Shown: piece by piece, positions 26,774 through 36,351 of the stretch
Position numbering within the stretch: the stretch's first letter is position 1
Layout: every line of letters starts with the position of its first letter
Source: Lysobacter arseniciresistens ZS79
Lineage (GTDB): Bacteria > Pseudomonadota > Gammaproteobacteria > Xanthomonadales > Xanthomonadaceae
Length of the DNA stretch: 50,627 nucleotides
Assembly (NCBI RefSeq): GCF_000768335.1
Contig: NZ_AVPT01000018.1
Coordinates: 1-50,627, forward strand
Direction: 5' to 3'
Notes under the pieces: model-generated
Told to the model about the DNA's origin: nothing
Seen by the model: only the letters and a program-made list of their open reading frames with translations
Databases searched by the model: none
Position numbers and translations under genes: made by a program

Positions 26774-26909
26774 GTAGGAGCGACGTAAGTCGCGACCCAC
26801 TGACCCGTCGAAGCACGTCGGTCAACGTCATGTCCCGTCGAACGAACGAGGTTTCGCGTCGAGCGTCGCCATCCGGTTGTCAGTGGGTCGCGACTTACGT
26901 CGCTCCTAC
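26774..26909. repeat. Paired inverted repeat (30-bp perfect arms), REP/BIME-like
   Basis: Arms at 26774-26803 and 26880-26909 are perfect reverse complements, starting GTAGGAGCGACGTAAGTCGC and ending GACCCACTGA, with a 76-bp centre. The right arm supplies the last codons and stop of the HAD phosphatase gene. Related pairs occur at 29.5, 34.8 and 37.8 kb. Confidence 0.9.
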
Positions 26910-27674
26910 ATGGCTGTCTGACGCCGGGTCCCCCGCCCGCCCCGGGCAACCCCAGTTGAGGATCGGGGTGCCGGCCGGCAACACGCGCCGGAACATGTCG
27001 ACGCGATCGGCCTTGGGGTTCACCACCACCGGCTTTGCCGCGGCCCGCAGCAGCGGCAGGTCGGCGCTGCTGTCGGAATAGGCGACCGCGACCGGCGCGG
27101 CGAAGCCGGCTTCCCGCAGCATCGTCATCTTCATCTCGTTGTGGCAGTGGCGGGTGGCGACCACCGCGCCGAACCGCGGACCGACCTCGGTGCCGACCAC
27201 CGGCACGTCTTCGTGGGCGACGAAGGCAAGGATCGCGCGGGCCAGTTCGGGCGGCGCGCCGGTCGCGATCACGACCTGGTCGCCGTCGGCCCGGTGCCGG
27301 TGCAGCACCTCCAGCGCGGCCGGCAGCAAACGGTGCCGGATGCCGTCGGTGTGCAGCGCGACGTAGCGGTCGATTAACGCGTCGAGGTCGCGCCGGCGGT
27401 GGAAGCCGACCGTGCCGGCCCAGACGAAGCCAGAGATCCCGACCCGCCGGGTCGGCAGGAACGCGATCATCGGTGCGAACACCGGCGCGATCAGCGCCGC
27501 CAGCGCGGTGCGCCACCACGCGCGCCGGATCAACCACTTGAACAGGTGGCCGCCGGAGTCGCCGTCGTACAGGGTGTGGTCGAAGTCGAACACCACCAGC
27601 GGCGCACCGTCGCGGGCGGCCGGATAGGCCTCGCGGGCGGCGTCCGTGCGCGGACCGGGACCGGCGGTGCTCAT
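26895..27674 (-). CDS. HAD-superfamily (IB) phosphatase
   Basis: A 259-aa HAD hydrolase of the SerB/phosphoserine-phosphatase-like IB class. Motif I is [14 protein letters not shown], motif II is the VIATGAPP strand, and motif III/IV is [14 protein letters not shown] hydrophobic stretch (about 50-75) lies in the cap region. It overlaps trpC by ATGA (27671-27674), placing it last in the trp unit, although its substrate is unknown. The C-terminal residues SDSHVGAT and the TAA come from the right arm of a dispersed repeat, so the original C-terminus may have been replaced or extended. Confidence 0.85.
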   Translation of the reverse strand: MSTAGPGPRTDAAREAYPAARDGAPLVVFDFDHTLYDGDSGGHLFKWLIRRAWWRTALAALIAPVFAPMIAFLPTRRVGISGFVWAGTVGFHRRRDLDALIDRYVALHTDGIRHRLLPAALEVLHRHRADGDQVVIATGAPPELARAILAFVAHEDVPVVGTEVGPRFGAVVATRHCHNEMKMTMLREAGFAAPVAVAYSDSSADLPLLRAAAKPVVVNPKADRVDMFRRVLPAGTPILNWGCPGRAGDPASDSHVGAT

Positions 27675-28462
27675 CGCGCGAACAGCCGCTGCAGCGCCGC
27701 GCCGGGGTCGCGCTCGCGCATGAAGGACTCGCCGACCAGGAAACTCTCCACGCCGGCCTCGCGCATGCGGGCGACGTCGGCCGGGGTGGCGATGCCGCTT
27801 TCGGTGACCAGCGTGCGGTCCGGCGGGACCGCGTTCTTCAGTTCGAGCGTGGTGTCGAGCGAGACCTCGAACGTGCGCAGGTTGCGGTTGTTGACGCCGA
27901 TCAGCTCGCAGTCGGTCTGCAGCGCGCGCTCGAGTTCGTCGATGTCGTGCACCTCGACCAGCACGTCCATGCCGAGCTCGTGGGCGAGGTTGGCCATCTC
28001 CACCAGCGGCGCGTCCTCCAGCGCGGCGACGATCAGCAGGATGCAGTCGGCGCCGATCATGCGCGCCTCGTACACCTGGTAGGGGTCGACGATGAAGTCC
28101 TTGCGCAGCACCGGCAACGTGCAGGCGTCGCGCGCCTCGCCGAGGTAGCGGTTGCTGCCCTGGAAGAAATCGACGTCCGTGAGGACGGACAGGCAGGCCG
28201 CGCCGGCGGCCTCGTAGCTGCGGGCGATCGCGGCCGGGTCGAAGTCGGGCCGGATCAGTCCCTTCGACGGGCTGGCCTTCTTGACCTCGGCGATCACCGC
28301 CGCCTCGCCGGCCGCGTGCCTGCGGCGGATCGCCGCGACGAAACCGCGCGCCGGCGGCTGCGCGGCGGCGCGGGCGCGGACGCTGTCGAGCGAGCGGATC
28401 TTGCTGCGCTGCTCGATCTCCTCGTGCTTGCGGGCGAGGATGCGCTGGAGGATGTCGGTCAT
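27671..28462 (-). CDS. trpC: Indole-3-glycerol phosphate synthase
   Basis: A 263-aa TIM-barrel enzyme closing the indole ring in tryptophan synthesis. Visible motifs are [11 protein letters not shown] (catalytic Lys), [36 protein letters not shown] and VTESGI. The ATG at 28462 starts [16 protein letters not shown], as in the family; the longer frame is spurious. It lies 4 bp after trpD and is coupled to the HAD phosphatase gene. It is monofunctional, without a fused TrpF. Confidence 0.96.
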   Translation of the reverse strand: MTDILQRILARKHEEIEQRSKIRSLDSVRARAAAQPPARGFVAAIRRRHAAGEAAVIAEVKKASPSKGLIRPDFDPAAIARSYEAAGAACLSVLTDVDFFQGSNRYLGEARDACTLPVLRKDFIVDPYQVYEARMIGADCILLIVAALEDAPLVEMANLAHELGMDVLVEVHDIDELERALQTDCELIGVNNRNLRTFEVSLDTTLELKNAVPPDRTLVTESGIATPADVARMREAGVESFLVGESFMRERDPGAALQRLFAR

Positions 28463-28466
28463 GCGG

Positions 28467-29501
28467 CTATTGTCCCGCGAGTTCGCGCGTGGTGGCGACG
28501 AACTCGTCCAGTTTCGCGCGGGCCGCACCCGAGGCGATCGCCTTGCGCGCGCGATCGATGCCGTCGGCGATGTCCTCGGCGACGCCGGCCACGTACAGCG
28601 CCGCACCGGCGTTGAGCGCGACGATCTCCCTCGGCAGGCCATCGACGTTCTCCAGCGCCTGCAGCACCATCGCCTTCGACTCGGCCGGCCCCGACACCTG
28701 CAGGTTGCGGCTGGCGGCCATCGCGATGCCGAAATCCTCCGGGTGCACCTCGTACTCGCGCACCTTGCCGTCGCGCAGTTCGCCGACCAGCGAGCCGGCG
28801 CCGAGCGACAGCTCGTCCATGCCGTCCCTGCCCCACACCACCAGTGCGCGCTCGGCGCCCAGCTCCTCCAGCACGCGCACCTGGATGCCGACCAGGTCAG
28901 GATGGAACACGCCCATCAGCACCGCCGGCGCGTTGGCCGGGTTGGTCAGCGGGCCGAGGATATTGAACATCGTGCGCACGCCCATCTCGCGCCGCACCGG
29001 CGCCACCGCCTTCATCGCCGGGTGGTGCAGCGGCGCGTACATGAAACCGATGCCGGTGCGCCCGATGCATTGCGCGACCTGCTGCGGCGCCAGCTCGATC
29101 GCCGCGCCGAGCGCCTCGAACGCGTCGGCGCTGCCCGACTTCGACGACACGCTGCGGCCGCCGTGCTTGGCCACCCGGCCGCCGGCGGCGGCGATCACGA
29201 AGGTGCTGGCGGTGGAGATATTGAAGGTGTTGGCGCCGTCGCCGCCGGTGCCGACGATGTCGACCAGGTGGCGGCGGTCGGCGACCTCGACCGGCCGGGC
29301 GAACTCGCGCATCACCCGCGCCGCGCCGGCGATCTCGCCGACCGTCTCCTTCTTGACCCGCAGGCCGGTCAGGATCGCCGCGGTCATGGTCGGGCTGACC
29401 TCGCCGCGCATGATCTGGCGCATCAGCTCGACCATCTCGTCGTGGAAGATCTCGCGGTGCTCGATGGTGCGCTGCAGGGCTTCCTGGGGGGTGATGGGCA
29501 T
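28467..29501 (-). CDS. trpD: Anthranilate phosphoribosyltransferase
   Basis: A 344-aa enzyme that transfers phosphoribosyl from PRPP to anthranilate. The PRPP loop is [17 protein letters not shown], followed by [18 protein letters not shown] and LGPLTNPA. The ATG at 29501 has AGGAGA six bases upstream. It is separated from trpG by a 134-bp gap containing a paired repeat, and is followed after 4 bp by trpC. Confidence 0.96.
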   Translation of the reverse strand: MPITPQEALQRTIEHREIFHDEMVELMRQIMRGEVSPTMTAAILTGLRVKKETVGEIAGAARVMREFARPVEVADRRHLVDIVGTGGDGANTFNISTASTFVIAAAGGRVAKHGGRSVSSKSGSADAFEALGAAIELAPQQVAQCIGRTGIGFMYAPLHHPAMKAVAPVRREMGVRTMFNILGPLTNPANAPAVLMGVFHPDLVGIQVRVLEELGAERALVVWGRDGMDELSLGAGSLVGELRDGKVREYEVHPEDFGIAMAASRNLQVSGPAESKAMVLQALENVDGLPREIVALNAGAALYVAGVAEDIADGIDRARKAIASGAARAKLDEFVATTRELAGQ

Positions 29502-29528
29502 TGTGTCTCTCCTGGAAAGCGGCTTCTT

Positions 29529-29601
29529 GTAGGAGCGACGCAAGTCGCGACCTGTACATGGCCCCGGGCGTTCGGCGGGTCGCGACTCGCGTCGCTCCTG
29601 C
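29529..29601. repeat. Paired inverted repeat between trpG and trpD, REP-like
   Basis: Arms at 29529-29552 (GTAGGAGCGACGCAAGTCGC...) and 29578-29601 are reverse complements with two mismatches and a 25-bp centre. As RNA it would form a large hairpin inside the trpG-trpD transcript. Confidence 0.9.
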
Positions 29602-29635
29602 ATCGGCACCGGCAACGGTTGTCGACGGGCCTTCG

Positions 29636-30229
29636 TCAACGCTCGAGGAAATTGCGCAGCAGCGCGTGGCCGTGCTCGGTAAGGATGGATTCGGGGTGGA
29701 ACTGCACGCCCTCGACCGGGTGCTCGCGGTGGCGCAGGCCCATGATCTCGTCGAACACCGGCGCGCCGTCGCCGTCGACCCCGTCCTCGGTCCAGGCGGT
29801 GATCTCCAGGCAGTCCGGCACGCTGTCGCGGGCGACCACCAGCGAGTGGTAGCGCGTCGCCTCGTAGCCGTCCGGCAGGCCTGCGAACACGCCCCTGCCC
29901 TGGTGCCGGATCGGCGAGGTCTTGCCGTGCATGATCCGCTTGGCCCGCACCACCTCGCCGCCGTAGACCTGGCCGATCGCCTGGTGGCCGAGGCAGACGC
30001 CGAGGACCGGCACCCGCGGCCCGAGCCGCTCGATCACCTGCATCGAAACGCCAGCCTCGTTCGGCGTGCACGGCCCGGGCGAGATGACGATGCGCTCCGG
30101 CGCCAGCCGCTCGACCTCGTCGACGGAAAGCTCGTCGTTGCGGACCACCTTCACCTCGGCCCCCAGCACCTGCAGGTACTGCACGAGGTTGAAGGTGAAA
30201 CTGTCGTAGTTGTCGATCATCAGCAGCAT
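29636..30229 (-). CDS. trpG: Anthranilate/aminodeoxychorismate synthase component II (glutamine amidotransferase)
   Basis: A 197-aa class I glutamine amidotransferase. The nucleophile cysteine is in [11 protein letters not shown], and the His-Glu of the triad is in GVQFHPES. The start [15 protein letters not shown] is typical. It supplies ammonia to TrpE for anthranilate and may also serve PabB for folate. trpE is 1 kb upstream on the same strand, with two opposite-strand genes between. Confidence 0.95.
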   Translation of the reverse strand: MLLMIDNYDSFTFNLVQYLQVLGAEVKVVRNDELSVDEVERLAPERIVISPGPCTPNEAGVSMQVIERLGPRVPVLGVCLGHQAIGQVYGGEVVRAKRIMHGKTSPIRHQGRGVFAGLPDGYEATRYHSLVVARDSVPDCLEITAWTEDGVDGDGAPVFDEIMGLRHREHPVEGVQFHPESILTEHGHALLRNFLER

Positions 30230-30309
30230 GAAGCGGGTTCCTGATCTGGATCAGCGCGCCGGCGACCGGACCGGCACAGGCTGGTGGTCCCATAGTCCGG
30301 AGCAGACAG

Positions 30310-30573
30310 ATGACCGCACCCGACGCCCAGCCGGCCGCCGAGTACACCCCCTACCCCTTCGACGCGCGCGGCATCGCGCGGCGTTTCCGCCATTCGGCGA
30401 TCTTCGGCGCGCTCGGCGCGCTGCAGCCGGGCGAGGCGATGCGCTTCGTCAACGACCACGACCCGATCCCGCTGCTGGCGCAGATCCAGGACCGCTTCGG
30501 CGAGGCGGTGGAGATCGCCTACCTGCAGCGCGACCCGGGCGCGATCGTGATCGACTTCATCGTCCGGAGCTGA
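30310..30573 (+). CDS. DUF2249 domain protein
   Basis: An 87-aa protein of the DUF2249 family, related to the TusA/SirA fold: FDARG near the start, [22 protein letters not shown] in the middle, and a C-terminal strand. These small proteins often accompany nitrogen-oxide or anaerobic respiration genes, but their biochemistry is not settled. It is followed after 3 bp by the FmdE-like gene, so the two form a unit reading against the trp genes. Start ATG at 30310. Confidence 0.8.
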   Translation: MTAPDAQPAAEYTPYPFDARGIARRFRHSAIFGALGALQPGEAMRFVNDHDPIPLLAQIQDRFGEAVEIAYLQRDPGAIVIDFIVRS

Positions 30574-30576
30574 GCC

Positions 30577-31233
30577 GTGGCGTTCCCGGAGTTCTTCGAG
30601 CGGGCACCGGTGATCCGCATGCGCGACGGGCTGGCCCGGTTGCTGGGGGCCAGCCCCGACGGCGTGATCGACTATCGCTACGGCGATGCCGTGCGGCTGG
30701 CCGGGCACTCCTGTCCCACCGTCGCCGGCGCCTGGCTGTGCGCGCGCGCCGGCCTGCGCGCCCTGTACGCGACGCGGACGCCGGAGCGCGGGGGCGTCGC
30801 GGTGAGCCTGCCGGAAGCCGAGGACGAAGGCGTCGCCGGCGTCATCGGCCAGGTGCTGACGCTGGTCACCGGCGCGGCCGGTACCGGCGGGTTCAAGGGT
30901 CTGGGCGGCCAGCACGCGCGCAACAACCTGCTGCGCTACGGCGATGCCGCGGCCGCCGCGGTGCGGCTGCGGCGCCTGGACACCGGGGCCACCGTCGAGG
31001 TCGTGTTCGACCCGTCCCCGGTGCCGGCGCGGCCGGAGCAGCGGATGCTGGTCGCGCAGGTCATCCAGGGCCAGGCCGACGAGGCCCGGCGCCGCCAGTT
31101 CGGCGAGGTCTGGCAGGAGCGCGTGCGCCGGCTGCTGGTCGAGCACGCCGACGACCCGGCGGTGGTCCGGGTCCGGCAGGTCACGCCGGGCCATGCCGCG
31201 GCCACCGGAACGGACGCGCGCGCGGCCGGATAG
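30577..31233 (+). CDS. FmdE-like protein
   Basis: A 218-aa protein with a region (about 20-130) resembling FmdE of the formylmethanofuran dehydrogenase operon: YRYGDAVRLAGHSCPTVAGAWL carries the conserved His-x-Cys and is followed by FKGLGGQHARNNLLRYG. The C-terminal third (PEQRMLVAQVIQGQADEARRRQF onward) is helical. The start is the GTG at 30577 with GGAG seven bases upstream. FmdE proteins are thought to bind metal; a role in this bacterium, which has no methanofuran genes in view, is unknown. Pairing with DUF2249 hints at a shared redox or sulfur-related task. Confidence 0.7.
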   Translation: MAFPEFFERAPVIRMRDGLARLLGASPDGVIDYRYGDAVRLAGHSCPTVAGAWLCARAGLRALYATRTPERGGVAVSLPEAEDEGVAGVIGQVLTLVTGAAGTGGFKGLGGQHARNNLLRYGDAAAAAVRLRRLDTGATVEVVFDPSPVPARPEQRMLVAQVIQGQADEARRRQFGEVWQERVRRLLVEHADDPAVVRVRQVTPGHAAATGTDARAAG

Positions 31234-31250
31234 CGCGGACGGGGCGCCGC

Positions 31251-32804
31251 TCACAGGCCGCGCGCCGCTTCGGCGACCGCGCGGAACAGCGCGCGCCCCT
31301 TGTTCATGGTCTCGTCCCACTCCTTCCCGGGGTCCGAGTCGTGGACGATGCCGGCGCCGGCCTGCACGTGCAGGCGGCCGTCCTGGATCACCGCGGTGCG
31401 GATCGCGATCGCCATGTCGGCGTCGCCGTGCCAGCCGAGGTAGCCGATGCTGCCGGCGTAGACGTTGCGACGGATCGGCTCCAGCTCGCGGATCACCTCC
31501 AGCGCGCGGATCTTCGGCGCGCCGCTGACGGTGCCGGCCGGGAAGGTCGCGCGCAGCACGTCGGCATAGCTCATGCCCGCCTTCAGCGTGCCGGTGACCT
31601 CGCTGACGATGTGCATGACGTGGCTGTAGCGCTCGATCACGAACTGCTCGCCGACCTCGACCGTGCCCGCCTCGCTGACCCGGCCGACGTCGTTGCGGCC
31701 GAGGTCGATCAGCATCAGGTGCTCGGCGCGCTCCTTCGGGTCGGCCAGCAGCTCGGCCTCCAGCGCGGCGTCCTCGGCCGGCGTCGCCCCGCGCGGGCGG
31801 GTACCGGCGATCGGACGCACGGTGACGGTGCCGCGGCCGTCCACGTCGTGCTCCAGCCGCACCAGGATCTCCGGCGAGGAACCGACCACCTGCATCTCGC
31901 CGACGTCGAGGAAGTACATGTACGGCGACGGATTGAGCGCCCGCAGCGCGCGGTAGACATCGACCGGGCGCGCCTTGAACGGCACCGACAGGCGCTGGCT
32001 CAGCACCACCTGGAAGATGTCGCCGGCGCGGATGTACTCCTTCGACTGCTCGACCGCCTTGATGAAGCCCTCGCGGGTGAAACCGGAGACGAAGTCGGCC
32101 TCGTCCAGCCCGGCCGGGTCGAGCGTTTCCGGGTAGGCGGCGCCGGTGCGCAGGCGGTGCACCAGCTGGTCGAGCCGGCGGTTGGCCCGTGCCCACGCCT
32201 GCGGCTCGGACGGGTCGGCGTGGACGACCAGGTACAGCCGGCCCTTGAGGTTGTCGAACACCGCGACTTCCTCGGACTGCATCAGCAGGATGTCGGGGGT
32301 GCCCAGCTCGTCAACAGGATGGCCGTCGGGTTTGGGCTCGCCATCGGGACCGCCGCCGGCCAGCCTCGGCTCGATGAAGCCGATGCATTCGAAGCCGAAC
32401 CAGCCGACCAGCCCGCCGGTGAAGCCCGGCAGGTCGTCGATGGCGGGGACCGAGTGCAGCGTGCGCAGGCGCTCGACCTCGGCGAACGGGTCGGCGACCT
32501 CCCGCGCCTCGACCAGTTCGCCGTGCTCGGTGACGTACAGGGTGTGGCCGGCGAAGGCGTACACGCGCGCGGCCGGCAGGCCGATGATCGAGTAGCGGCC
32601 GAAGCGTTCACCGCCCTCGACCGACTCGAACAGGTAGGTATGCGGGCCGTCGGCCAGCTTCAGGTAGACCGACAGCGGGGTGTCGAGGTCGGAATGGACC
32701 TCACGCACGACCGGGATGCGGGTGTGGCCGGCGGCGGCCTGCTGCTGGAAGCGTTCGAAGCGGCTATCGGCCGCGGCGGGCGCGGCGCTGTGGGGCGTGG
32801 TCAT
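31251..32804 (-). CDS. trpE: Anthranilate synthase component I
   Basis: A 517-aa chorismate-utilising enzyme making anthranilate from chorismate and ammonia. The N-terminal feedback region has the LESVEGGERFGRYS-type motif (FESVEGGERFGRYS), where tryptophan binds. The catalytic domain contains PSPYMYFLD, RPIAGTRPRG, DLGRNDVGRV and GTVSGAPKIRALEVI. The ATG at 32804 has AGGAAA about 8 nt upstream. No leader peptide with Trp codons was seen in the 99 bp before it, so attenuation of the classic type is not supported. Confidence 0.96.
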   Translation of the reverse strand: MTTPHSAAPAAADSRFERFQQQAAAGHTRIPVVREVHSDLDTPLSVYLKLADGPHTYLFESVEGGERFGRYSIIGLPAARVYAFAGHTLYVTEHGELVEAREVADPFAEVERLRTLHSVPAIDDLPGFTGGLVGWFGFECIGFIEPRLAGGGPDGEPKPDGHPVDELGTPDILLMQSEEVAVFDNLKGRLYLVVHADPSEPQAWARANRRLDQLVHRLRTGAAYPETLDPAGLDEADFVSGFTREGFIKAVEQSKEYIRAGDIFQVVLSQRLSVPFKARPVDVYRALRALNPSPYMYFLDVGEMQVVGSSPEILVRLEHDVDGRGTVTVRPIAGTRPRGATPAEDAALEAELLADPKERAEHLMLIDLGRNDVGRVSEAGTVEVGEQFVIERYSHVMHIVSEVTGTLKAGMSYADVLRATFPAGTVSGAPKIRALEVIRELEPIRRNVYAGSIGYLGWHGDADMAIAIRTAVIQDGRLHVQAGAGIVHDSDPGKEWDETMNKGRALFRAVAEAARGL

Positions 32805-32903
32805 GGGGCGTTTCCTGGGGATGCGACGGGGCGTGGACGGCGGCTGCAGGCCACCATCGCCAACCCGTGTCGGCAGTGCAGGAAATCGGGGTCGCCCGGG
32901 AGA

Positions 32904-33923
32904 TCATCGCGCTACTTTATCCGCTTCCGGCGCCGAGCGCGACGGCCGCAGCAGCGCGCAGCCCCGCGGCAGGTGCATGCGCACGCGGCCGGCCACGCAG
33001 TCGATGCGGAAGCGGGTCGACTCGATCGGCTCGCCGTCGAGGTTGAGCACGAACGGCTGGTCGGCCTCGATCCGCAGCGACGGCAGCCGCGCGCGCACCG
33101 CCACGCGGTCCAGCGCCGCCTGCCGGCCACGGGTGATGACCGCGCCGATGGTCGCGGCGACCTCGCCCTCCAGCGTCGGCACGATGGTCAGCTCCAGCAG
33201 GTCGTCGTCCAGCACGGCGTCGCGGCACAGCACCTGGCCGCCGCCGGCCTGGCGCCCGTTGCCGATGCCCAGCGCGATGAAGCCGCCCTGCCAGTGGAAG
33301 TCGGCGCCATCGGCGGTAGTCGCACTGAAGCGCGCCTCGACCGGGTCGATCCGGCCGAGCCGGGCGATGCCGGTGACGAGGTAGGCGAGGCCGCCGAGCA
33401 GCTTCTTCAGCCCCTCGTCGGTCTCGACCGTGACCTGGGTGCCGAAGCCACCGCTGGCGAGGTTGGCGCACCAGTGGCTGCGGTCGCTGTCGAGGTTGTC
33501 GATGCGCAGCAGGTCGACGGGCGTCGCCGGCTGGCCGGACGCGACCTCCAGCGCGGCCAGCGGTTCGAGCGGGATGCCGGCGGCGGCGGCGAAGTCGTTG
33601 GCGGTGCCCAGCGGCACCAGGGCCAGCGTCGGCAGGGCGTGGGCGTCCTCGTCGCGATGGGCCAGGGTGGCGGCGACCTCGCTGAGGGTGCCGTCGCCGC
33701 CGGCGGCGACGATGGTGTCGACACCGTCGGCAATGGCTTCGGCGACATAGCGCTCCGCGTCGCCGCCTTCCCAGGTCACCCGCACGTCCAGCCGCACGCC
33801 GCGCCCGCGCAGGGTCGCGACGGCCTCGCGCAGGGGCTCGTCGCCGGCCGACTTGCCGTTGAGGATCAGCCGCCAGCGCGGCCGCGCGGCAACGGGTGCG
33901 GGGGCTGCTGGCGGGGCGTGCAT
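32904..33923 (-). CDS. Lipid/diacylglycerol kinase (YegS-like)
   Basis: A 339-aa kinase of the diacylglycerol kinase catalytic family. It shows [13 protein letters not shown], the nucleotide-binding [10 protein letters not shown] and PLGTANDFA motifs, then the beta-rich C-terminal domain ending in [14 protein letters not shown]. It is closest to YegS, which phosphorylates phosphatidylglycerol in vitro; the natural substrate is open. A Pro/Ala-rich N-terminal tail precedes the domain. It is transcribed towards trpE with a 99-bp gap. Confidence 0.88.
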   Translation of the reverse strand: MHAPPAAPAPVAARPRWRLILNGKSAGDEPLREAVATLRGRGVRLDVRVTWEGGDAERYVAEAIADGVDTIVAAGGDGTLSEVAATLAHRDEDAHALPTLALVPLGTANDFAAAAGIPLEPLAALEVASGQPATPVDLLRIDNLDSDRSHWCANLASGGFGTQVTVETDEGLKKLLGGLAYLVTGIARLGRIDPVEARFSATTADGADFHWQGGFIALGIGNGRQAGGGQVLCRDAVLDDDLLELTIVPTLEGEVAATIGAVITRGRQAALDRVAVRARLPSLRIEADQPFVLNLDGEPIESTRFRIDCVAGRVRMHLPRGCALLRPSRSAPEADKVAR

Positions 33924-33948
33924 GCGGCGAGGCTAGCAGCCGCTCGCG

Positions 33949-33973
33949 CAGGCGCGGTGAACGGCCGCGCCTG
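33949..33973. promoter_or_regulatory. Perfect 9-bp hairpin upstream of the lipid kinase gene
   Basis: CAGGCGCGG-TGAACGG-CCGCGCCTG lies 26 bp before the kinase start codon, in the region shared with the candidate small RNA. Confidence 0.45.
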
Positions 33974-34019
33974 TCATCACCCGGTCATGGTCGATGCCCA
34001 GCATGGGAGGCCATAACAG

Positions 34020-34095
34020 GGACGACCGGCGGAGGCGGGATTGCCTCCAAATTCCCCGAAGACCGGATGCCATCGGTGTCCGGTCTTTTTTTTTT
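34020..34095 (+). ncRNA. Candidate small RNA with its own strong terminator
   Basis: No plus-strand gene ends here, yet a textbook rho-independent terminator points rightwards. Before it lies a second hairpin GGAGGC-GGGATT-GCCTCC (34031-34048) and a single-stranded AAATTCCCC stretch. A weak -10-like CATAAC at 34012-34017 would place a start near 34022, giving a transcript of about 75 nt. The structure resembles bacterial trans-acting RNAs, but I recognise no known family. Confidence 0.5.
34059..34095 (+). terminator. Strong rho-independent terminator, plus strand
   Basis: GACCGGA-TGCCATCGGTG-TCCGGTC, extended by AA/TT, is followed by ten T residues. The T-run is on the plus strand only, so it does not serve the converging rpe gene well. 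Confidence 0.92.
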
Positions 34096-34101
34096 GTCCG
34101 C

Positions 34102-34776
34102 TCAGCCGCGAACGCCGGCGACCGCGGCCTTCATCCGGCCGACCACATCGGCGTAGTCGCTGGCGTTGAAGATCGCCGAGCCGGCGACGAAGGTGTCGGC
34201 GCCCGCGGCCGCGATTTCGCCGATGTTGTCGACCTTGACCCCGCCGTCGATCTCCAGCCGCACCGCGCGGCCGCTGCGGTCGATCCGCTCGCGCACGCGG
34301 CGCAGCTTGTCGAGCGTGGACGGGATGAACGCCTGCCCGCCAAAGCCCGGATTGACCGACATCAGCAGCACCATGTCGAGCTCGTCGAGCACGTAGTCGA
34401 GCACCTCGACCGGCGTCCCCGGGTTGAGCACCAGCCCGGCCTGGCAGCCGTGCGACTTGATCAGCTGCACGGTGCGGTGGACGTGGCGGCTGGCCTCGGG
34501 GTGGAAGCTGATGATGCTGGCGCCGGCCTTGGCGAAATCCGGCACGATCCGGTCGACCGGCTCGACCATCAGGTGCACATCGATCGGCGCGGTGACGCCG
34601 TGCTTGCGCAGCGCCTCGCAGACCATCGGCCCGATCGTCAGGTTGGGCACGTAGTGGTTGTCCATCACGTCGAAGTGGACCCAGTCGGCGCCCGCGGCGA
34701 GGACGTTGTCGACTTCCTCGCCGAGGCGGGCGAAGTCGGCCGAGAGGATGGACGGGGCGATGATGGTCGGTTGCAT
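34102..34776 (-). CDS. rpe: Ribulose-phosphate 3-epimerase
   Basis: A 224-aa TIM-barrel metalloenzyme interconverting ribulose-5-phosphate and xylulose-5-phosphate. It shows [30 protein letters not shown] (metal-binding His and Asp), [18 protein letters not shown] and EIDGGV. The ATG at 34776 is the family start. In many relatives rpe is near trp genes, as here. Confidence 0.96.
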   Translation of the reverse strand: MQPTIIAPSILSADFARLGEEVDNVLAAGADWVHFDVMDNHYVPNLTIGPMVCEALRKHGVTAPIDVHLMVEPVDRIVPDFAKAGASIISFHPEASRHVHRTVQLIKSHGCQAGLVLNPGTPVEVLDYVLDELDMVLLMSVNPGFGGQAFIPSTLDKLRRVRERIDRSGRAVRLEIDGGVKVDNIGEIAAAGADTFVAGSAIFNASDYADVVGRMKAAVAGVRG

Positions 34777-34795
34777 GTGGTGGTCTCGGTGATCC

Positions 34796-34867
34796 GTAGG
34801 AGCGACGTCAGTCGCGAACGCGGAAGGAATCGGGCGGTCGGCGGGTCGCGACTGACGTCGCTCGTAC
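34796..34867. repeat. Paired inverted repeat upstream of rpe, REP-like
   Basis: Arms at 34796-34819 (GTAGGAGCGACGTCAGTCGC...) and 34844-34867 are reverse complements with two mismatches and a 24-bp centre, between rpe and the J-domain gene. Confidence 0.9.
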
Positions 34868-34887
34868 AACGAAGGGGGAGTTCAGAG

Positions 34888-35223
34888 TCATTTCCGCCCG
34901 CGCAGGGTCTTGATCCGGTCGTAGGCGCGGTTGATCTCGCGCGCCCGGGTCTCCGCCTGCCGGCGCAACTCGCTGGCGGCGCCGGCGACGCGGTCCGGGT
35001 GGTACTGGCCGATCAGGCGACGGTACGCGCGGTCGAGCTCCTCGTCGCTGGCGTCGGAGGTCAGCCCGAGCACCGCGTAGGGGTCGTCGCGGCGCAGGCG
35101 GAACCAGTCGACATCGAAGGCGTGGCCGATCAGCAGGCCGACCAGCGCGCCCAGCAACGGGTTGGCCCGCAGCAGCGCGGCACCGGCGAACACGCCCAGC
35201 AATTTGCCGTACCAGCGCCCCAT
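34888..35223 (-). CDS. Membrane-anchored J-domain protein (DjlA-like, short)
   Basis: A 111-aa protein. The N-terminus is a hydrophobic, Gly/Ala-rich anchor ([24 protein letters not shown]), and the rest is a J-domain: [22 protein letters not shown], then the HPD motif in QYHPDRV. It would stimulate a DnaK-type chaperone at the inner membrane. It is much shorter than DjlA (about 270 aa), lacking the TerB-like middle domain. The ATG at 35223 is chosen because GAAGGGG lies about 6-8 bases upstream; the ATG at 35238 is possible. Confidence 0.85.
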   Translation of the reverse strand: MGRWYGKLLGVFAGAALLRANPLLGALVGLLIGHAFDVDWFRLRRDDPYAVLGLTSDASDEELDRAYRRLIGQYHPDRVAGAASELRRQAETRAREINRAYDRIKTLRGRK

Positions 35224-35408
35224 CGGCGGCCCCTTCATCGACTCGTGGCGGGCCGGGCACGCAGACCGCCCGGCATGGCCCGCCAGTCTACCTGCAGCCG
35301 GCGCCCGGCCGGCGTACACTGCCCGACCCCGTCGCGCACGCGCGCGACCACCGGTGCGGATTGCGACGGCGGGCCACCGCGCCACGTGTGCCATCCAGGG
35401 AACCGACG

Positions 35409-36350
35409 TTGTCCACCACCGTGCTCCGCTCCGCGCTCTCCGAATCCGACCTGCCCGGCCTGCCGCTGCGCCACCGCGGCAAGGTCCGCGACGTGTTCGA
35501 CCTGCCGTCCGACCGCCTGCCCGCCGGCACCCCGCCGGGGGACTACCTGCTGATGGTCGCCACCGACCGCCTCAGTGCGTTCGACGTGGTGCTGCCCGAC
35601 CCGATCCCAGGCAAGGGCGAGATGCTCTGCCAGATCAGCAACTTCTGGTTCGGCCGCACCGAGCACATCGTCGCCAACCACCTGACCGGGATCGACGTCG
35701 CCGCGGTGCTGCCGGCCGGCGTCGACGCCGCGCGCTACGCCAAGCGCGCCGTCGTCACCAAGCGCCTCAAGCCGGTGCCGATCGAGTGCATCGCGCGCGG
35801 CTACGTGATCGGCAGCGGCTGGAAGGACTACCAGCGCACCGGCCGGATCAGCGGCATCGCCCTGCCCGACGGCCTGCAGCAGGCGCAGCAGCTGGACGAG
35901 CCGATCTTCACCCCGTCGACCAAGGCCGCCGTCGGTGACCACGACGAGAACATCGACTTCGACACCGCGGTGCGCCTGTGTGGCGCCGAGCTGGCCGAGG
36001 CCGTGCGTGACGCCACCCTGCGCCTGTACCGCTACGCCGCCAGCCACGCCGCCGAGCGCGGCATCCTGCTGGCCGACACCAAGTTCGAGTTCGGCACCGA
36101 CGCCGACGGCCGGCTGTACGTGATGGACGAGATGCTGACGCCGGACTCCTCGCGCTACTGGCCGGCCGACGAGTACCAGGTCGGCACCAGCCCGCCGAGC
36201 TACGACAAGCAGATCGTGCGCGACCACCTGGAGACGCTGGACTGGGACAAGACCGCGCCCGGGCCGAAGCTGCCGGCCGAGGTGATCGAGCGCACCCGCG
36301 CGCGCTACGCCGAGGCGCTGTGGAAGCTGGCCGGGATCAGCGTCGACTGA
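35409..36350 (+). CDS. purC: Phosphoribosylaminoimidazole-succinocarboxamide synthase
   Basis: A 313-aa SAICAR synthetase of purine synthesis that joins CAIR with aspartate using ATP. Motifs are [55 protein letters not shown] and DTKFEFG. The TTG at 35409 is the probable start: it yields [12 protein letters not shown], as in Xanthomonas, and AGGGAA lies 8 bases upstream. The first ATG-like option at 35361 adds an unrelated Arg-rich leader. It is followed 1 bp later by the Mpo1-like gene. Confidence 0.95.
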   Translation: MSTTVLRSALSESDLPGLPLRHRGKVRDVFDLPSDRLPAGTPPGDYLLMVATDRLSAFDVVLPDPIPGKGEMLCQISNFWFGRTEHIVANHLTGIDVAAVLPAGVDAARYAKRAVVTKRLKPVPIECIARGYVIGSGWKDYQRTGRISGIALPDGLQQAQQLDEPIFTPSTKAAVGDHDENIDFDTAVRLCGAELAEAVRDATLRLYRYAASHAAERGILLADTKFEFGTDADGRLYVMDEMLTPDSSRYWPADEYQVGTSPPSYDKQIVRDHLETLDWDKTAPGPKLPAEVIERTRARYAEALWKLAGISVD

Positions 36351-36351
36351 C

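Noticed and set aside
32805-32903. trp attenuator or leader peptide upstream of trpE
   Set aside because: I found no short frame with consecutive Trp codons and no alternative hairpins followed by a T-run.
30210-34016. A 1268-codon plus-strand open frame
   Set aside because: It is antisense to trpE and the lipid kinase, has no recognisable domain and a composition typical of high-GC shadow frames.
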